A stretch of 64,000 bases of DNA from Eutrophomonas brisbanensis (lineage in GTDB: Bacteria > Pseudomonadota > Gammaproteobacteria > Burkholderiales > Eutrophovitaceae). Location of the stretch: the NCBI GenBank assembly GCA_038141705.1, contig JAYQIQ010000004.1, forward strand, positions 62,001-126,000. The letters are read 5' to 3'. The position numbers and the translations under genes are program-made. The notes beneath the pieces are model-generated. The model had not been told where the DNA came from and made no database searches. It was given only the letters and a program-made list of their open reading frames with translations. This document shows positions 28,153 to 38,173 of this stretch, piece by piece (position 1 is the stretch's first letter; each line of letters opens with the position of its first letter).

Positions 28153-29561
28153 TTAATGTCCGTTATGCGACTTGGCTTTTCTGACTTTCACCTCAATCGT
28201 CTCTTCCGGAACTTTAGCAAGGCGCATAGATCCTGAGCCGGCATCGCTCTCACGTCTCGCATTATCATCCATCTCAATCTCATGTGAAATCGTCCCTTCA
28301 GGATGATTAAACCACTCTGGGTTTGAATAGTCTCCTGGCGCTTGATCTTTACGCACTTTCACGACACTAAACATCCCCCCCATTTCAACTGACCCAAATG
28401 GACCATCCCCTGTCATCATCGGTGCGGTATTATCCGGAAGCGGCATTTCCATCTCAGTCATATCTCCCATGCCACGCTCTCCCATCACCATATACTCGGG
28501 AATTAGGTCACTAATCTTCTCAGCGACCCCGCGATGATCCACACCAATTAACGTTGGAACGTTGTGCCCCATCGCGTTCATCGCGTGGTGACTTTTATGA
28601 CAATGAAAGGCCCAATCTCCCTCTTCGTTAGCAATAAATTCAATTTGACGCATCTGCCCCACGGCAATATCGGTAGTGACCTCGGGCCATCGCGACCCCG
28701 GTGGGGTTGCCCCCATCGGTACCAGTTACTTCAAATTCATGACCATGCAAATGGATGGGATGGTTGGTCATCGTGAGATTCCCGATACGAATACGAACGC
28801 GATCATTCAATCGAACATTCAAAGAATCGATCCCCGGAAAAACCCGGCTATTCCATGACCAAATGTTGAAATCCGTCATGGTCATAATTTTGGGTGTGTA
28901 ACTCCCGGGCTCGATATCATAGGAACTCAATAGAAAACAAAAGTCCCGATCCACTTTGTGTATCGCAGGGTGTGGCGCCTTTGGATGCGTGACCCAAAAT
29001 CCCATCATTCCCATCGCCATCTGCGTCATCTCATCCGCATGAGGATGATACATAAACGTTCCCGGACGCCTCGCGATAAATTCATACACGAAAGTTTTGC
29101 CAGCCTCAATCGCTGGTTGTGTGAGACCACTCACACCATCCATACCATTTGGTAACCTCTGCCCGTGCCAATGAATACTCGTTCGCTCTGGAAGTTTATT
29201 CGTCACAAAAAATTCGAACACGATCCCCTTCGACAACCTCAATCGTAGGCCCCGGACTCTGACCGTTATATCCCCACAGGTGTGCTTTGAATCCTGGCGC
29301 CATCTCTCGGACTACGGGCTCGGCAACGAGGTGGAATTCTTTTACTCCCTGATTATCGCGCCATGGAAGCGTCCATCCATTCAACGTAACAACTGGGTTG
29401 TAATCCGCAGTATCGGGCTGATACGGAGGCTGTGTAGATACCTCACTCTGGGTAATGGGCTCTGGCAAATTTGCGAGCGCATATTTGCCAACGCTCGCCA
29501 CCGAAAAAGCTCCTCCAGCCACACCAGCCATTCTCACAAAATTTCTTCTTGATTTATCCAT
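28153..29561 (-). CDS. multicopper oxidase, CopA/CueO-like, Tat-exported (two frameshifts)
   Basis: About 468 residues. The Tat signal SRRNFVRMAG starts the protein. Copper motifs appear in order: SIHWHGQR, MYHPHADEM, NHPIHLHGHEF and WAFHCHKSHHAMNAMG, giving types 1, 2 and 3 sites. A Met-rich segment (MTEMEMPLPDNTAPMM) near the end suggests Cu(I) oxidation. Breaks are an extra T in a T run at about 29214-29220 and an extra G in a G run at about 28711; removing both gives a continuous frame divisible by three. It lies between the CusF-like and TolC-like genes. Detoxifying Cu(I) oxidase is the likely role. Confidence 0.92.
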
Positions 29562-30985
29562 TAATGACCTTTCGCCGCAGATCCTGCAGCCGACCCGACG
29601 GTCGAAAGACTAATATCTACAGGACTACCAGCTATCGAAGACAATAGTGCGGCATCGGCTAACCAAAATTGCTCTTTGCTACGAATCGCCGACATGATCG
29701 TCGCTACTTGGTCTCGCGCATCCGCAAGTAACTCAAAGACACCAATAATCATTCCGTTATAGCGCAGCAAATTCTCTTCTGAAATCAGTTTCCGAAGTGG
29801 CACCACCTCCGTTTGATAGTGCTTTGCGATATCGTGCGCAGTCAAATACGCCGAGTAGGTTTGACGAAGCTCAGAGCCTGCGTTTCTTACAGTCGCTTCC
29901 ATCGCATTCGCTGCAGCAAGTGTTCGGGCATTCATCGCATCGCGTTTCAGATCGCCCCAGTCAAAGATCGGAAGAACGATTCCGACCTCAAATCCATCTG
30001 GGTTGGATCGAGAACCATCTGCAAATTTCGTTTTATAAATTGCCGTTAGCTCAACATCCGACCAACTCGTCAACAAATTCAATCCTTGCGCCTGTGACGC
30101 TGCATCTAGCCGAATTTTCGCGAGCTGCACATCAATTCGCGACAGAAAAAATTCTTGACCCACTACTTGAGTGTCCCGAGGCATCTGCGGAATATCAGGC
30201 AGTCGCGAGGTAAGCCGCATGACTTGACTTTGACTCTCGGTCAACCCCAATAAACGATTTAGTGCTTCGCGACTCGCCACGACCTCGTGTGAGGCCAACG
30301 CTAAACTTGTAGCAGCATCGGCATAAAACGCTTGCTCGCGCGCGCGATCCAATCGATTAAAGTTGCCCGCAGCTTCCATACGGCGCGCTAATTCGGCACT
30401 CGCCTCAGCGCTCGTGAATACTTTTTGCGCATACTGACGTAGCTCTTGTGCGGTCACCGCACGCACCCAGGCCTGTCTAACTTGCGTAATATGTCGGGTA
30501 ATCGCTCCAATCATTCTTTGTTCGACTAGACCAACCTGCGCCTTCGCGACCTGTTGCCGTTTGGGTAAAGTGACAAGATCTAGCAAACCAAAGGAAATCG
30601 CTCTGGCAAGTTCAAGTTCGCCGGGTGCGGTCATGCGCTCAAATGCAAACTGTGGATTCGAAATTCTCCCACCTTGCGCAGCAATCGCCATATCGGCCAT
30701 TGAGTCAGCGACTAACGCATGCAGATCGGGACTATTCAATAACGCGATGTTTACCGCCGCATTTTGATCGACTTCATATTGAATTAACTCCTCAACCCGT
30801 GTCTCGTTTAAACTTCTTTGCTGATCATCTTTTGGTAGTTGATAGCCAGTTTGAGCGAAAGACTCGGTTTTATCACTGACTCGTTGCATGACTACGTTGG
30901 AGTCCACACTCGCACAGCCACTGATCCAAGCGATCAGCACCGCAAATACGAAGTACCTCAAGTTTTTACCATTGAAACAAGTCAT
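29561..30985 (-). CDS. TolC-family outer membrane efflux lipoprotein
   Basis: A 474-residue protein with a lipoprotein signal (AWISGCAS, Cys about residue 25) and the two OEP repeats seen in TolC/CusC proteins. Long helical segments such as MRLTSRLPDIPQMP, a central GFEVGIVLPIFDWGDLKRDA and a second SELRQTYSAYLTAHDIAKHY identify it. The RND pump and membrane-fusion partners normally found with CusC are not in this cluster. Its stop abuts the multicopper oxidase start. Confidence 0.88.
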   Translation of the reverse strand: MTCFNGKNLRYFVFAVLIAWISGCASVDSNVVMQRVSDKTESFAQTGYQLPKDDQQRSLNETRVEELIQYEVDQNAAVNIALLNSPDLHALVADSMADMAIAAQGGRISNPQFAFERMTAPGELELARAISFGLLDLVTLPKRQQVAKAQVGLVEQRMIGAITRHITQVRQAWVRAVTAQELRQYAQKVFTSAEASAELARRMEAAGNFNRLDRAREQAFYADAATSLALASHEVVASREALNRLLGLTESQSQVMRLTSRLPDIPQMPRDTQVVGQEFFLSRIDVQLAKIRLDAASQAQGLNLLTSWSDVELTAIYKTKFADGSRSNPDGFEVGIVLPIFDWGDLKRDAMNARTLAAANAMEATVRNAGSELRQTYSAYLTAHDIAKHYQTEVVPLRKLISEENLLRYNGMIIGVFELLADARDQVATIMSAIRSKEQFWLADAALLSSIAGSPVDISLSTVGSAAGSAAKGH

Positions 30986-30994
30986 CAGAAAAAT

Positions 30995-31261
30995 CTATTT
31001 CTCTCGTTGTTTTTTGTAACGAAAAATATCCCGAGCGTAGGATCTCCACCCCCCGATCTCTGACACAGTCTTATTCGAGTCCTCCCAAGACTGAACTGGG
31101 GCCTTTTGGTAGTTTTGATATTGCGAGAAAGCGCGCTCACCGGGATGGTTTTTTATAGATCCATCCTCTCCATCAGCAGCGGCTATAAATCCTGAGAATA
31201 CCAAAGCCACTCCTAAACAAAAGAGCTTAAACCAAGCCTTTACATGAAGATTTTTATACAT
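30995..31261 (-). CDS. small secreted protein of the copper cluster
   Basis: An 88-residue protein with a signal peptide (about residues 1-29, ending FIAAADG) and a short mature part holding ERAFSQYQNYQKAPVQSWED and SEIGGWRSYARDIF. I do not recognise a domain. Similar short proteins accompany copper-resistance gene sets. First gene of the set that continues with TolC, multicopper oxidase and the CusF-like protein; nine bases separate it from the TolC gene. A run of eight G and a possible -10 (TATACT) lie just upstream. Confidence 0.65.
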   Translation of the reverse strand: MYKNLHVKAWFKLFCLGVALVFSGFIAAADGEDGSIKNHPGERAFSQYQNYQKAPVQSWEDSNKTVSEIGGWRSYARDIFRYKKQREK

Positions 31262-31347
31262 ATTTCACAGTATACCCCCCCCTTTCTTCGACGAGGAGGT
31301 GAGTAAAAGGTTTCACTCAAACCGGAATCAAGCGCCTTTTGATGCCG

Positions 31348-32100
31348 TTACCGCGGATAGTGTTTGAGGGAAATCAAACCTTGACTTACAAGTGCAACGA
31401 GGGCCAATGCCACTACAATGACCGGCCCAGCAGGCAAATCAAACCAAGTCGCACACCCAATTCCTAAGCTCACGCCCACAAAACTTACGGACCACCCCAG
31501 CAAATGCGGTCGGCTCGATCCGAGGACAACCAACGCAGGTAAGATCAGTGTAGAGAACACAACGTAAACTCCGACGAGTTGGACCGCTACCGTAATCGCT
31601 AAAGAAAATAGGATATAGAACGCGACGCCCGAACGCGACGCTGGGCGCAAAAACCAAACCGCGAGAATACCTACTAGCAATGGAAAGTTTGTGAGTACTT
31701 GAGAGTAAGTCACAAATAACACTTGTCCAGATAGCAAATGTTTCAACTCGTCGCCTCCATGCGGAAGATTAGCTAAAACAAGAATTGAGACTGAGGCCGC
31801 CAACACAAAACTCACTCCAATCACGGCCTCTTGAACTGCGCGATATCGCTTTTCTATCCAACTAAAAAATAAACTTGCGGCCAAGGCAAACAGTAGCGCA
31901 CCCATTGAGCGCGCTACCATTCCCTCCAAATGAAAAATTTGAGTTGTGATTAAAAGACCCAAACCAGCGATCTGCGCAATCGCTAAATCAATAAAAATGA
32001 TGCCGCGGCGTAGAACCTCGATACCCAGAGGTACATGTACCGCGCTGACCATGAGGACAGCTAGAAGCGCTGGGATAACAATCTCGAATAACTCGATCAT
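31348..32100 (-). CDS. znuB: ABC-3 family metal permease, ZnuB-like
   Basis: A 250-residue membrane protein with seven or eight helices. Landmarks of zinc/manganese permeases are LRRGIIFIDLAIAQIAGLGL, the EAVIGVSFVLAASVSILVLA segment and the FSTLILPALVVLGSSR region. It forms the membrane channel for a binding-protein-dependent metal importer. Its start overlaps the stop of the substrate-binding protein gene by four bases. No ATPase gene of the ZnuC type is present in the cluster, so one must be supplied from elsewhere. Confidence 0.88.
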   Translation of the reverse strand: MIELFEIVIPALLAVLMVSAVHVPLGIEVLRRGIIFIDLAIAQIAGLGLLITTQIFHLEGMVARSMGALLFALAASLFFSWIEKRYRAVQEAVIGVSFVLAASVSILVLANLPHGGDELKHLLSGQVLFVTYSQVLTNFPLLVGILAVWFLRPASRSGVAFYILFSLAITVAVQLVGVYVVFSTLILPALVVLGSSRPHLLGWSVSFVGVSLGIGCATWFDLPAGPVIVVALALVALVSQGLISLKHYPR

Positions 32101-33032
32101 GACTTGGAGACCAAATCAAGTAGCGCTTTGATCGAGTACTCATACAATGAAAACAAATCACTTACCTCGGGTACACCTCCCACGGTAAACGGCAGTACCA
32201 CCGATGGCTTACCCGTTTTCTGCGATAACCACTCGCTCGAGTCACTTGGATCAAATGGGGTACGTACAACCCCTAATACTGCACCGGACTTTACCGTATC
32301 GACGACGGTAGCGAGATGGGACGCACTAGGTGCTATACCTGGTTTTTTTTCAATGTAGCCGATCACTTGTATGTTTAAAAACCGAAATAAGTAACTAAAG
32401 GACTTATGAAACGCGACGACCTTTTTGCCATTTAGCGGTTTTGCACGCTGAAGCCACTTCGCTTGCGAGGCCTTCCACTCATTAATAAATATTTCTAAAT
32501 TTTTCTGATATTGCTCACTACCTCCTGGATCAATTTTCGCAAGCCGCTCCGATACCAGCTTCGCAATTAACTCTACGTTTGCGGGATCTAGGTGTACGTG
32601 TGGATTCCCCTCAGGATGTATATCTCCTTGACTCCGGTCCACGAGCTCTGGGATTTCAATTAAAGGTACGTGCTCGGCGGCTATCAAATACCCCACTTGA
32701 CCAGGTTGAATCTGTTTGCTTGCTCGCTCGAGCAACAGCGGCAACCACCCGCTCTCCAAGCCCGCACCTGAGCAAACCAATAAGTCAGCTCTCCGTGCTC
32801 GCGCGATGAGACTGGGTTTTGCTCGAATGTAATGTGGGTCTTGCTGGGCAGTCGTGGCAGAGTCAACCTTCACTCGATCACCACCAATCACTTGAACGAG
32901 TGCACGCCATTCTGGTTCGCACGTGAGCACGTAAGGTTTCGCTTCGGTGGGGCTGGACCCCACCGAAAGCACCAACCCCGCAACCACAAGGATAAAAATA
33001 TGAAACTTGTTGAACTTAGTACCTGTGCGCAC
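32097..33032 (-). CDS. znuA: zinc ABC transporter substrate-binding protein, ZnuA-like
   Basis: A 311-residue periplasmic protein of cluster A-I. A signal peptide (ending TEA) precedes LTCEPEWRALVQVIGGDRV; the metal-binding histidines are expected in DPHYIRAKPS, GNPHVHLDPANVELIA and VAFHKSFSYLFRFL. There is no long His-rich loop, a short HPEGNPHVHLD stretch taking its place. The start overlaps the end of the porin gene by 17 bp. Zinc is the most likely ligand, manganese an alternative. Confidence 0.88.
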   Translation of the reverse strand: MRTGTKFNKFHIFILVVAGLVLSVGSSPTEAKPYVLTCEPEWRALVQVIGGDRVKVDSATTAQQDPHYIRAKPSLIARARRADLLVCSGAGLESGWLPLLLERASKQIQPGQVGYLIAAEHVPLIEIPELVDRSQGDIHPEGNPHVHLDPANVELIAKLVSERLAKIDPGGSEQYQKNLEIFINEWKASQAKWLQRAKPLNGKKVVAFHKSFSYLFRFLNIQVIGYIEKKPGIAPSASHLATVVDTVKSGAVLGVVRTPFDPSDSSEWLSQKTGKPSVVLPFTVGGVPEVSDLFSLYEYSIKALLDLVSKS

Positions 33033-34362
33033 CGTGTGCTCCGAGACTCATCACATACTGTAACATCCACTGATGGTCGATGGTACCTGCAGTCAATTCC
33101 TCCTTGTTGTACTGCAAGCGAATTCGACTAAATTCGCTATTGGTCAAATCCGCCATCAGTGATATCGACGTAGGTTTATGCCCAGAACTATCGACGAGAC
33201 TGCCACTAAGTCCACTTGGTGGCGTGCTAATTTCTAGTTCGCCGTATCTGGCTCCCACGCGGATGTGGGGATTAAACTTATAGGTTAGTTGCGAGTACCA
33301 CCCTGAAGCCGATCCAGCGTAATCGGTTGCACTGATACTATTCTCACCATCAGCATACGTTCCACTCTCATCCCGCGAGAAGTGCTCTGCTGTAAATGTC
33401 ACCTCTTGATCTCGCTCGTTCCCTGTTGGGGCCCAGGTATATCTGAGATCGAATACATCGAAATCAACATCGCCCACAAAAGTCAGATAAGTCTCATTAC
33501 TTATTCGACCACTCGGTCCTGTTTCGCCACTCAAGCGGTATGCACCAACCCTCCAGGTTTGATTCAAACCGATATCCCCTCCGGTTCGAACAAAGTAAGA
33601 ATGAGCACCGATGCCAGTTCCTGCACTGCTACCAAACGGAAAGTCTTGCCCTTTGAATACTCCTCCACCAATTTCGGTAAACAAATCTCCAGTTGGCAAC
33701 AACTGAGTGAACTACAATCCATCATCGTTGTACGAATGATCCATAAATACTCGGTAGGGAAGCGGACGATCTGCAAAGTCATCTGTGTGCGCATGCTGCT
33801 CATTCAAGTACCCAATGGCCCAGAGCGCTCGGCCGAATTTGATTCCCATCCCACCAGGTAAGCCTGCCCCGGGTAATGCACTCAGGTACGCCTCCTCCAA
33901 CTCGACTTCAGTGGTTCCTCCATGTTCTGCTATCGCAAACGTGGTACTTCCAAAAAATTTGTCATCCACGTTGGCAGAAAAATTAAACTCGGTATGTTCA
34001 GTACCTACACCTCCCGCATCGCGTTCACCATCCTCACCGACCGCAAACCCGGCGACTTCGCTGGTACCGCTCGAGAACTCGCGATAGGCTCCATTTAAAA
34101 TTAATCCAATGGAGGGGTTAAACGTGTTGTCACGTACCGCCCTCCCTCCGAGGTTGACCGGTTCTTGTCTCGCGACCTGCCCTACCTCGGCAGCTTCCAA
34201 TCGCGTTTCAAGCTCTCGAATTTTTGCGTCATAAATTGCTTTTATTTCTTCTAGCTCTTTACGCAACTGTGAAATATTTTCCGCATCATCAGCGTAAGCA
34301 ATACTTCCCGCCCCCAATACACCTACGAGCAATGTATTAGTCAAAAATCTTTTACAAGACAT
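33016..34362 (-). CDS. outer-membrane porin of the zinc cluster, interrupted by an in-frame stop
   Basis: Product of about 448 residues if the stop were read through. From the ATG at 34362 (GGAGG seven bases upstream) it has a signal peptide (ending SIAYA), a coiled coil of about 40 residues (ISQLRKELEEIKAIYDAKIR) and then beta-barrel sequence such as NFSANVDDKFFGSTTFA and GIKFGRALWAIGYLNEQHAH. A TAG at 33712-33714 interrupts the same frame, which then continues without shift (LLPTGDLFTEIGGG) to the end. A CAG-to-TAG change explains it. Family resembles porins found with zinc-uptake genes. Real mutation or base error cannot be told apart here. Confidence 0.8.
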
Positions 34363-34420
34363 AAATCCTCCGTTAAACACGCGCACGCGCGCGGCATTAG
34401 TCCTCACAGGACTACGAAAC

Positions 34421-34726
34421 TTAATCGTGTTTATTTTTCAGACGATGCTGAAGGGAGGGTCGCGAGGGGTTTGCTCTCGATACTTCGAAGACCGCGACGT
34501 GCTTTGGCTCCGGAATAATTACTTCAAATGACCGATCGATCACCACATCACAAGCGGTGTTGCTCGTAACTACGGTGTTCTTGTTAAGGTCTAGGTTCGA
34601 CCATAAGACACAAGCCTTGTCATCATGATTATGTGGGATGACCTCGACACCGGCCGCGTGCAAAGATACCAACACCTGCGCATATAAAAGCGCAACTAAT
34701 AAAGCTTTTGAAAGTACCTTGAACAT
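34421..34726 (-). CDS. small secreted protein of the zinc cluster
   Basis: About 101 residues from the ATG at 34726: a signal peptide (MFKVLSKALLVALLYAQVLV) and a short mature part with IPHNHDDKACVLW and SNTACDVVI. The HNHDDKAC segment with one further cysteine suggests metal binding, and such proteins often precede metal-uptake genes. I know no function. An upstream in-frame ATG at 34762 would place coding sequence over a good promoter, so I reject it. Confidence 0.65.
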   Translation of the reverse strand: MFKVLSKALLVALLYAQVLVSLHAAGVEVIPHNHDDKACVLWSNLDLNKNTVVTSNTACDVVIDRSFEVIIPEPKHVAVFEVSRANPSRPSLQHRLKNKHD

Positions 34727-34732
34727 CACGAC

Positions 34733-34762
34733 AATATACGGGACGTAAATAACACCCGTCAA
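34733..34762 (-). promoter_or_regulatory. promoter with operator-like inverted repeat for the zinc cluster
   Basis: On the minus strand TTGACG (34762-34757) and TATATT (34738-34733) are 18 bp apart, close to sigma-70 consensus. Inside the spacer lies the inverted repeat ACGGG...CCCGT, a possible operator. The -10 box ends only six bases before the ATG at 34726, so the mRNA may be almost leaderless. A Zur site would be expected for such genes; the TGTTAT within the spacer is only a partial match. Confidence 0.45.
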
Positions 34763-34783
34763 GATCTACTCAATCGAAGGTTT

Positions 34784-35623
34784 TTACAATCCTGTATTAA
34801 TTGGATGCGTCGGCTTGGGTGATTTATCCTCGAAAAACGGCATCAAGGGTACCGCTAACTCGCGCAGCGTTTCCATCCGCTTAACAGGTGCTGGATGCGT
34901 TGAGAAAAAATCAAATCGTGAGTCCTTGTCTCCACTTTGCTTTGCCATTTTCTCCCAAAGACTCGCAGCCGCACGGGGATCATACCCTGCCTTCGCCGCA
35001 ATCTCGATACCGATTCTGTCGGACTCTGCTTCTGCGGTTCGACTATTTGGTAACTCCAAGGCAACAATCGCTGCCAGTGCAGTACCCTGGACGATATACC
35101 CGCCATACCTATCTCCATCAATCGCTATCGCAAGCGCTTGCACCCCTAGATTCATCGCAATGGCTCGAGACATACGCTCGCGTGTGTGAGAGAGCAACGC
35201 ATGAGAAATTTCATGCCCCATGACCATCGCGATTTCATCGTCGGTCGCGTCTAGTTTATTAATCAATCCGGTGTAAATCGCCATACGACCGCCTGCCATA
35301 CACCATGCATTCACGGTGTCGGGCTCATTGATCACTCTAATCGACCAGTCCCAATCTTTCGATTCCGGCCGATATCGAATCGCTTGTGCGACCAACCGAC
35401 TCGTGATGGTCTCTACCCGTCGCACCATCGCTGGATCGTTATTAACTTTACCCTCTTGGGATAAGGGCTGGAGCATCGCCGAGTAAGCGGAACGCGATTC
35501 GTTAATCGCCATTTTTTCCGAAACCAACACGAACTGATTACGGCCAGAAATTTGATTGGTTTGACAGCCCGCCAATACGCTTAAAACTGCGACAACGATA
35601 ATCGTTTGGATACTTTTAATCAT
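34784..35623 (-). CDS. M48 family zinc metalloprotease lipoprotein
   Basis: A 279-residue protein with a lipoprotein signal (VLSVLAGCQTNQ, Cys about 19). The zinc motif is MGHEISHALLSHTRER (HExxH at about residue 140) with the third ligand in RTAEAESDRIGIEIAA. It resembles periplasmic LoiP/YcaL-type quality-control proteases of the outer membrane. FFSTHPAPVKRMETLREL near the C-terminus is also conserved in the group. Complete and intact. Confidence 0.93.
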   Translation of the reverse strand: MIKSIQTIIVVAVLSVLAGCQTNQISGRNQFVLVSEKMAINESRSAYSAMLQPLSQEGKVNNDPAMVRRVETITSRLVAQAIRYRPESKDWDWSIRVINEPDTVNAWCMAGGRMAIYTGLINKLDATDDEIAMVMGHEISHALLSHTRERMSRAIAMNLGVQALAIAIDGDRYGGYIVQGTALAAIVALELPNSRTAEAESDRIGIEIAAKAGYDPRAAASLWEKMAKQSGDKDSRFDFFSTHPAPVKRMETLRELAVPLMPFFEDKSPKPTHPINTGL

Positions 35624-35679
35624 AATTTCCAGCTCACAGATGATTTACGCTAACCAAGTTTAGCGTAAAGCCAAAAACC

Positions 35680-36309
35680 TTACGCGAATAAGCGACTATG
35701 CTGAGGGACTTTCGCCATCAAGTATTCCATTTGATCTTGCAAGATCCGTCGGTTTTGCAAAATTAAATGCTCATAGCGATTTGGTACGTAAGGCGTATAG
35801 ATTAAGGGCATATTCGCTTGCTCCGGTGTACGCCCTCCTTTTCGGATGTTACAGGGGCGGCAAGCTGTGACCACATTCATCCAACGGTCGACTCCGCCGG
35901 CATGCACGGGCTTGATATGATCTCGCGATAATTCTCTCTCTCGATAACGATCGCCACAATACGCACATACACGACGATCGCGCGAAAACAACGCCGAGTT
36001 AGTCAAACAAGGATGCTCATTTTGGGATTTATCGATCGCACCTTTAATTGCGATGATGCTTTGCGTAGAAATTTCGGAGCGCTCGCCCGTCTTTCGAGAG
36101 TAACCCCCTCGAAATTTCGCGATCTCGTCGCCGAGTGACCAAGCTACCATGTGACGCGCTTGGTACGTGATTGCCTCCTCGACTACTAACCAACGGCTGG
36201 GCACGCCAGCCATATCAACAGCCAAAACGAATGCCACGTCATTGCTCCAAAGTTCGCTTCCGGAACAACCGCCAAAGGTCCGACGGCTACCTTCCACGTT
36301 AAGTTGCAC
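35680..36309 (-). CDS. HNH endonuclease
   Basis: About 209 residues. The conserved body starts at FVLAVDMAGVPSRWL and VAWSLGDE; the HNH domain has CAYCGDRYRERELSRDHIKP and VTACRPCNIRKGGRTPEQA, i.e. two zinc-binding CxxC pairs and the catalytic His in SRDHI. The ending LIYTPYVPNRYEHLILQNRR is also typical. The first 28 residues are unusual for the family, so the true start may be slightly downstream. Biological role is unknown; the family is common in Betaproteobacteria and not tied to a phage here. Confidence 0.88.
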   Translation of the reverse strand: MQLNVEGSRRTFGGCSGSELWSNDVAFVLAVDMAGVPSRWLVVEEAITYQARHMVAWSLGDEIAKFRGGYSRKTGERSEISTQSIIAIKGAIDKSQNEHPCLTNSALFSRDRRVCAYCGDRYRERELSRDHIKPVHAGGVDRWMNVVTACRPCNIRKGGRTPEQANMPLIYTPYVPNRYEHLILQNRRILQDQMEYLMAKVPQHSRLFA

Positions 36310-36346
36310 TTAGTATATTGACCGTAGCAAGGATTGCAAGTGGATG

Positions 36347-38126
36347 TTACAAATTTATTGCGAAACTCACCTTTTGAATAGAAATCGCATCGACTGGGCA
36401 AACCGATTCACATTGACCACATCGAATACACTTATCCTGATCAATCCAGAGCCGGTTGTAATAGAGCGAACTTGTTTTTCCTTTTTCAACCAAGGTGTAA
36501 CCCACCACTCGCCCTTCATGATCTTGCGTAACTTCGGCAACCGGCAAAATACAATCCGGTACTGGCTTTACCTTAATACACTCATCGCACAACACACATT
36601 TCTTATCATCTATCTCAAACTTGTAATGACAGAGATAACATCGCGATGCAGCGCGCGTTGCGACGTCTTTTGCGTACCCCGTTTCCACCTCATCTACCAA
36701 GCCCCGACTTTGTTTAGCCAAAAGTGGCATCGGGTGAATCGGAATGACGTTCTGAGCCATATTTCTTCCCGTTGTTTTTCCATTCACTCCTTTTGAGAAA
36801 AACGACTCACCTACCTTAACCTGTAACTCTGGTTTCTTTTTTTGAATAAGAAACTCATCGACAACTCGAGCAGTCTTACGCGCATGTCCAATCGCCTGGA
36901 TTAATGTCGTCGCTCCCAAGGCATAATCACCCGCGACAAATACGTTACTCACTTCTGTACGATGCGATTGCCGTACATTAGGAAGTTGTTTTTCATTAAC
37001 GAGTGTTCCGTTAAATTGCCCGTTGAGCATACCAACGTCCTGCGTTTGACCCGTTGCCAACACTATGTAATCGGTTTCTACGTGCGTTTCCGTGTCATTG
37101 AGTAACTCGACTTTTGTTGCTTTATCTGAGCGATGTACCTGGGTTTTTACAAGCTTGATTCCATGTGCAGCAGCTTCCCTGCTACTGCCACTGGCGTTAA
37201 TCGAAATTGGATATCACCCTCCTCGGAAAGGTACTCCTCTAGCTCACCTGGCAACACGACCATATCCTCTTGATCACGCCGGTAAACAACGCGGGTTTTG
37301 CGCCAAGTCGAACCGCGGTTCGAGCACAGTCCATCGCCGTATAACCACCCCCGATTACCGCCACCTCTTGACCAAATTCTCGTGCACCGTTTTCGTTAAC
37401 CGAGAGTAGGAAATCCAGCCCATGTTGACCCCCTGGAAGCCCCCCCCCAGGAAGATCCGGAATATTCGGATTCATCGTACCGGCAGCCAAAATAACTGCC
37501 TCATTTTCACGTGCGAGTTTTTCAAGGGTGGTATCAACTCCCACTTCGACTCCACACTGAATTTCTACACCAAGCTTCTCGATCTGACTTATTTCTTGGT
37601 GAATGACCTCACGCGGCAGACGAAATGCTGGAATCCCTTGTACAAGCATCCCGCCGGGATTCTTATGCTTTTCTAAAACGACTACTTGGTGGCCCGCGAG
37701 TGCTAAGTCGCGCGCCGCCGCGAGACCCGCTACACCGGAGCCCACTACAACGACTTTTTTTCCAGTTGGATCATGTCGAGAAATATTCGATAACGCGTTA
37801 TCAGAAAAATCCCCAGCTGCCCTTTTTGAAAAACAAATTGCGACCGATTCACCATTTCCAGCTCTTCCATGGCGACAGGCGTCCTCACACGGCCTCGAGC
37901 AAACACGACCAAGCACCCCAGGGAACACATTGTCCCGCCAGTTAATGGCATATGCCTTTTCAAAATCTTCGTGGTAAATCGCCTCCAGGTATCCTGGAAT
38001 GTCGGTTCCAGCAGGACACGCAGTTTGACAAGGGATATTCGTTTGAACCCAGTGAATGTCTTGTGGCGCAGAACTCGATCCCGTTTTGATTGATATTGCC
38101 GTGATCGATTTATTATCCTGCGCCAT
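36347..38126 (-). CDS. GltD-like NAD(P)H/FAD oxidoreductase with C-terminal ferredoxin domain (two frameshifts)
   Basis: About 593 residues. The N-terminal [4Fe-4S] domain shows CQTACPAGTDIPGYLE and CSRPCEDACRHG; then come the FAD motif VVVVGSGVAGLAAARDLALA and the NAD(P) motif VAVIGGGYTAMDCARTAVRL. The C-terminal half adds LATGQ and VFVAGDYALG, then a ferredoxin-type tail with CYLCHYKF, CVLCDECIK and CIRCGQCESVCPVDAI. Missing bases at about 37296 and 37178 split it; restoring both gives one frame. Related proteins pass electrons between NAD(P)H and ferredoxin or partner enzymes. It lies 48 bp downstream of fhs, so a link with one-carbon metabolism is possible but inferred. Confidence 0.85.
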
Positions 38127-38173
38127 AGACTTTGCAACCCTCGCCCGTTCGGGCTTTCGGTAACTCTTTTCTT

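Noticed and set aside
35680..36309. HNH nuclease as a marker of a prophage or restriction system
   Set aside because: No terminase, capsid, methylase or other phage/defence gene is nearby; this HNH subgroup is a common chromosomal gene.
36344..36796. Plus-strand open frame of 150 codons
   Set aside because: It is antisense to the ferredoxin-like end of the GltD-like gene and has no motif or ribosome site. Shadow frame.
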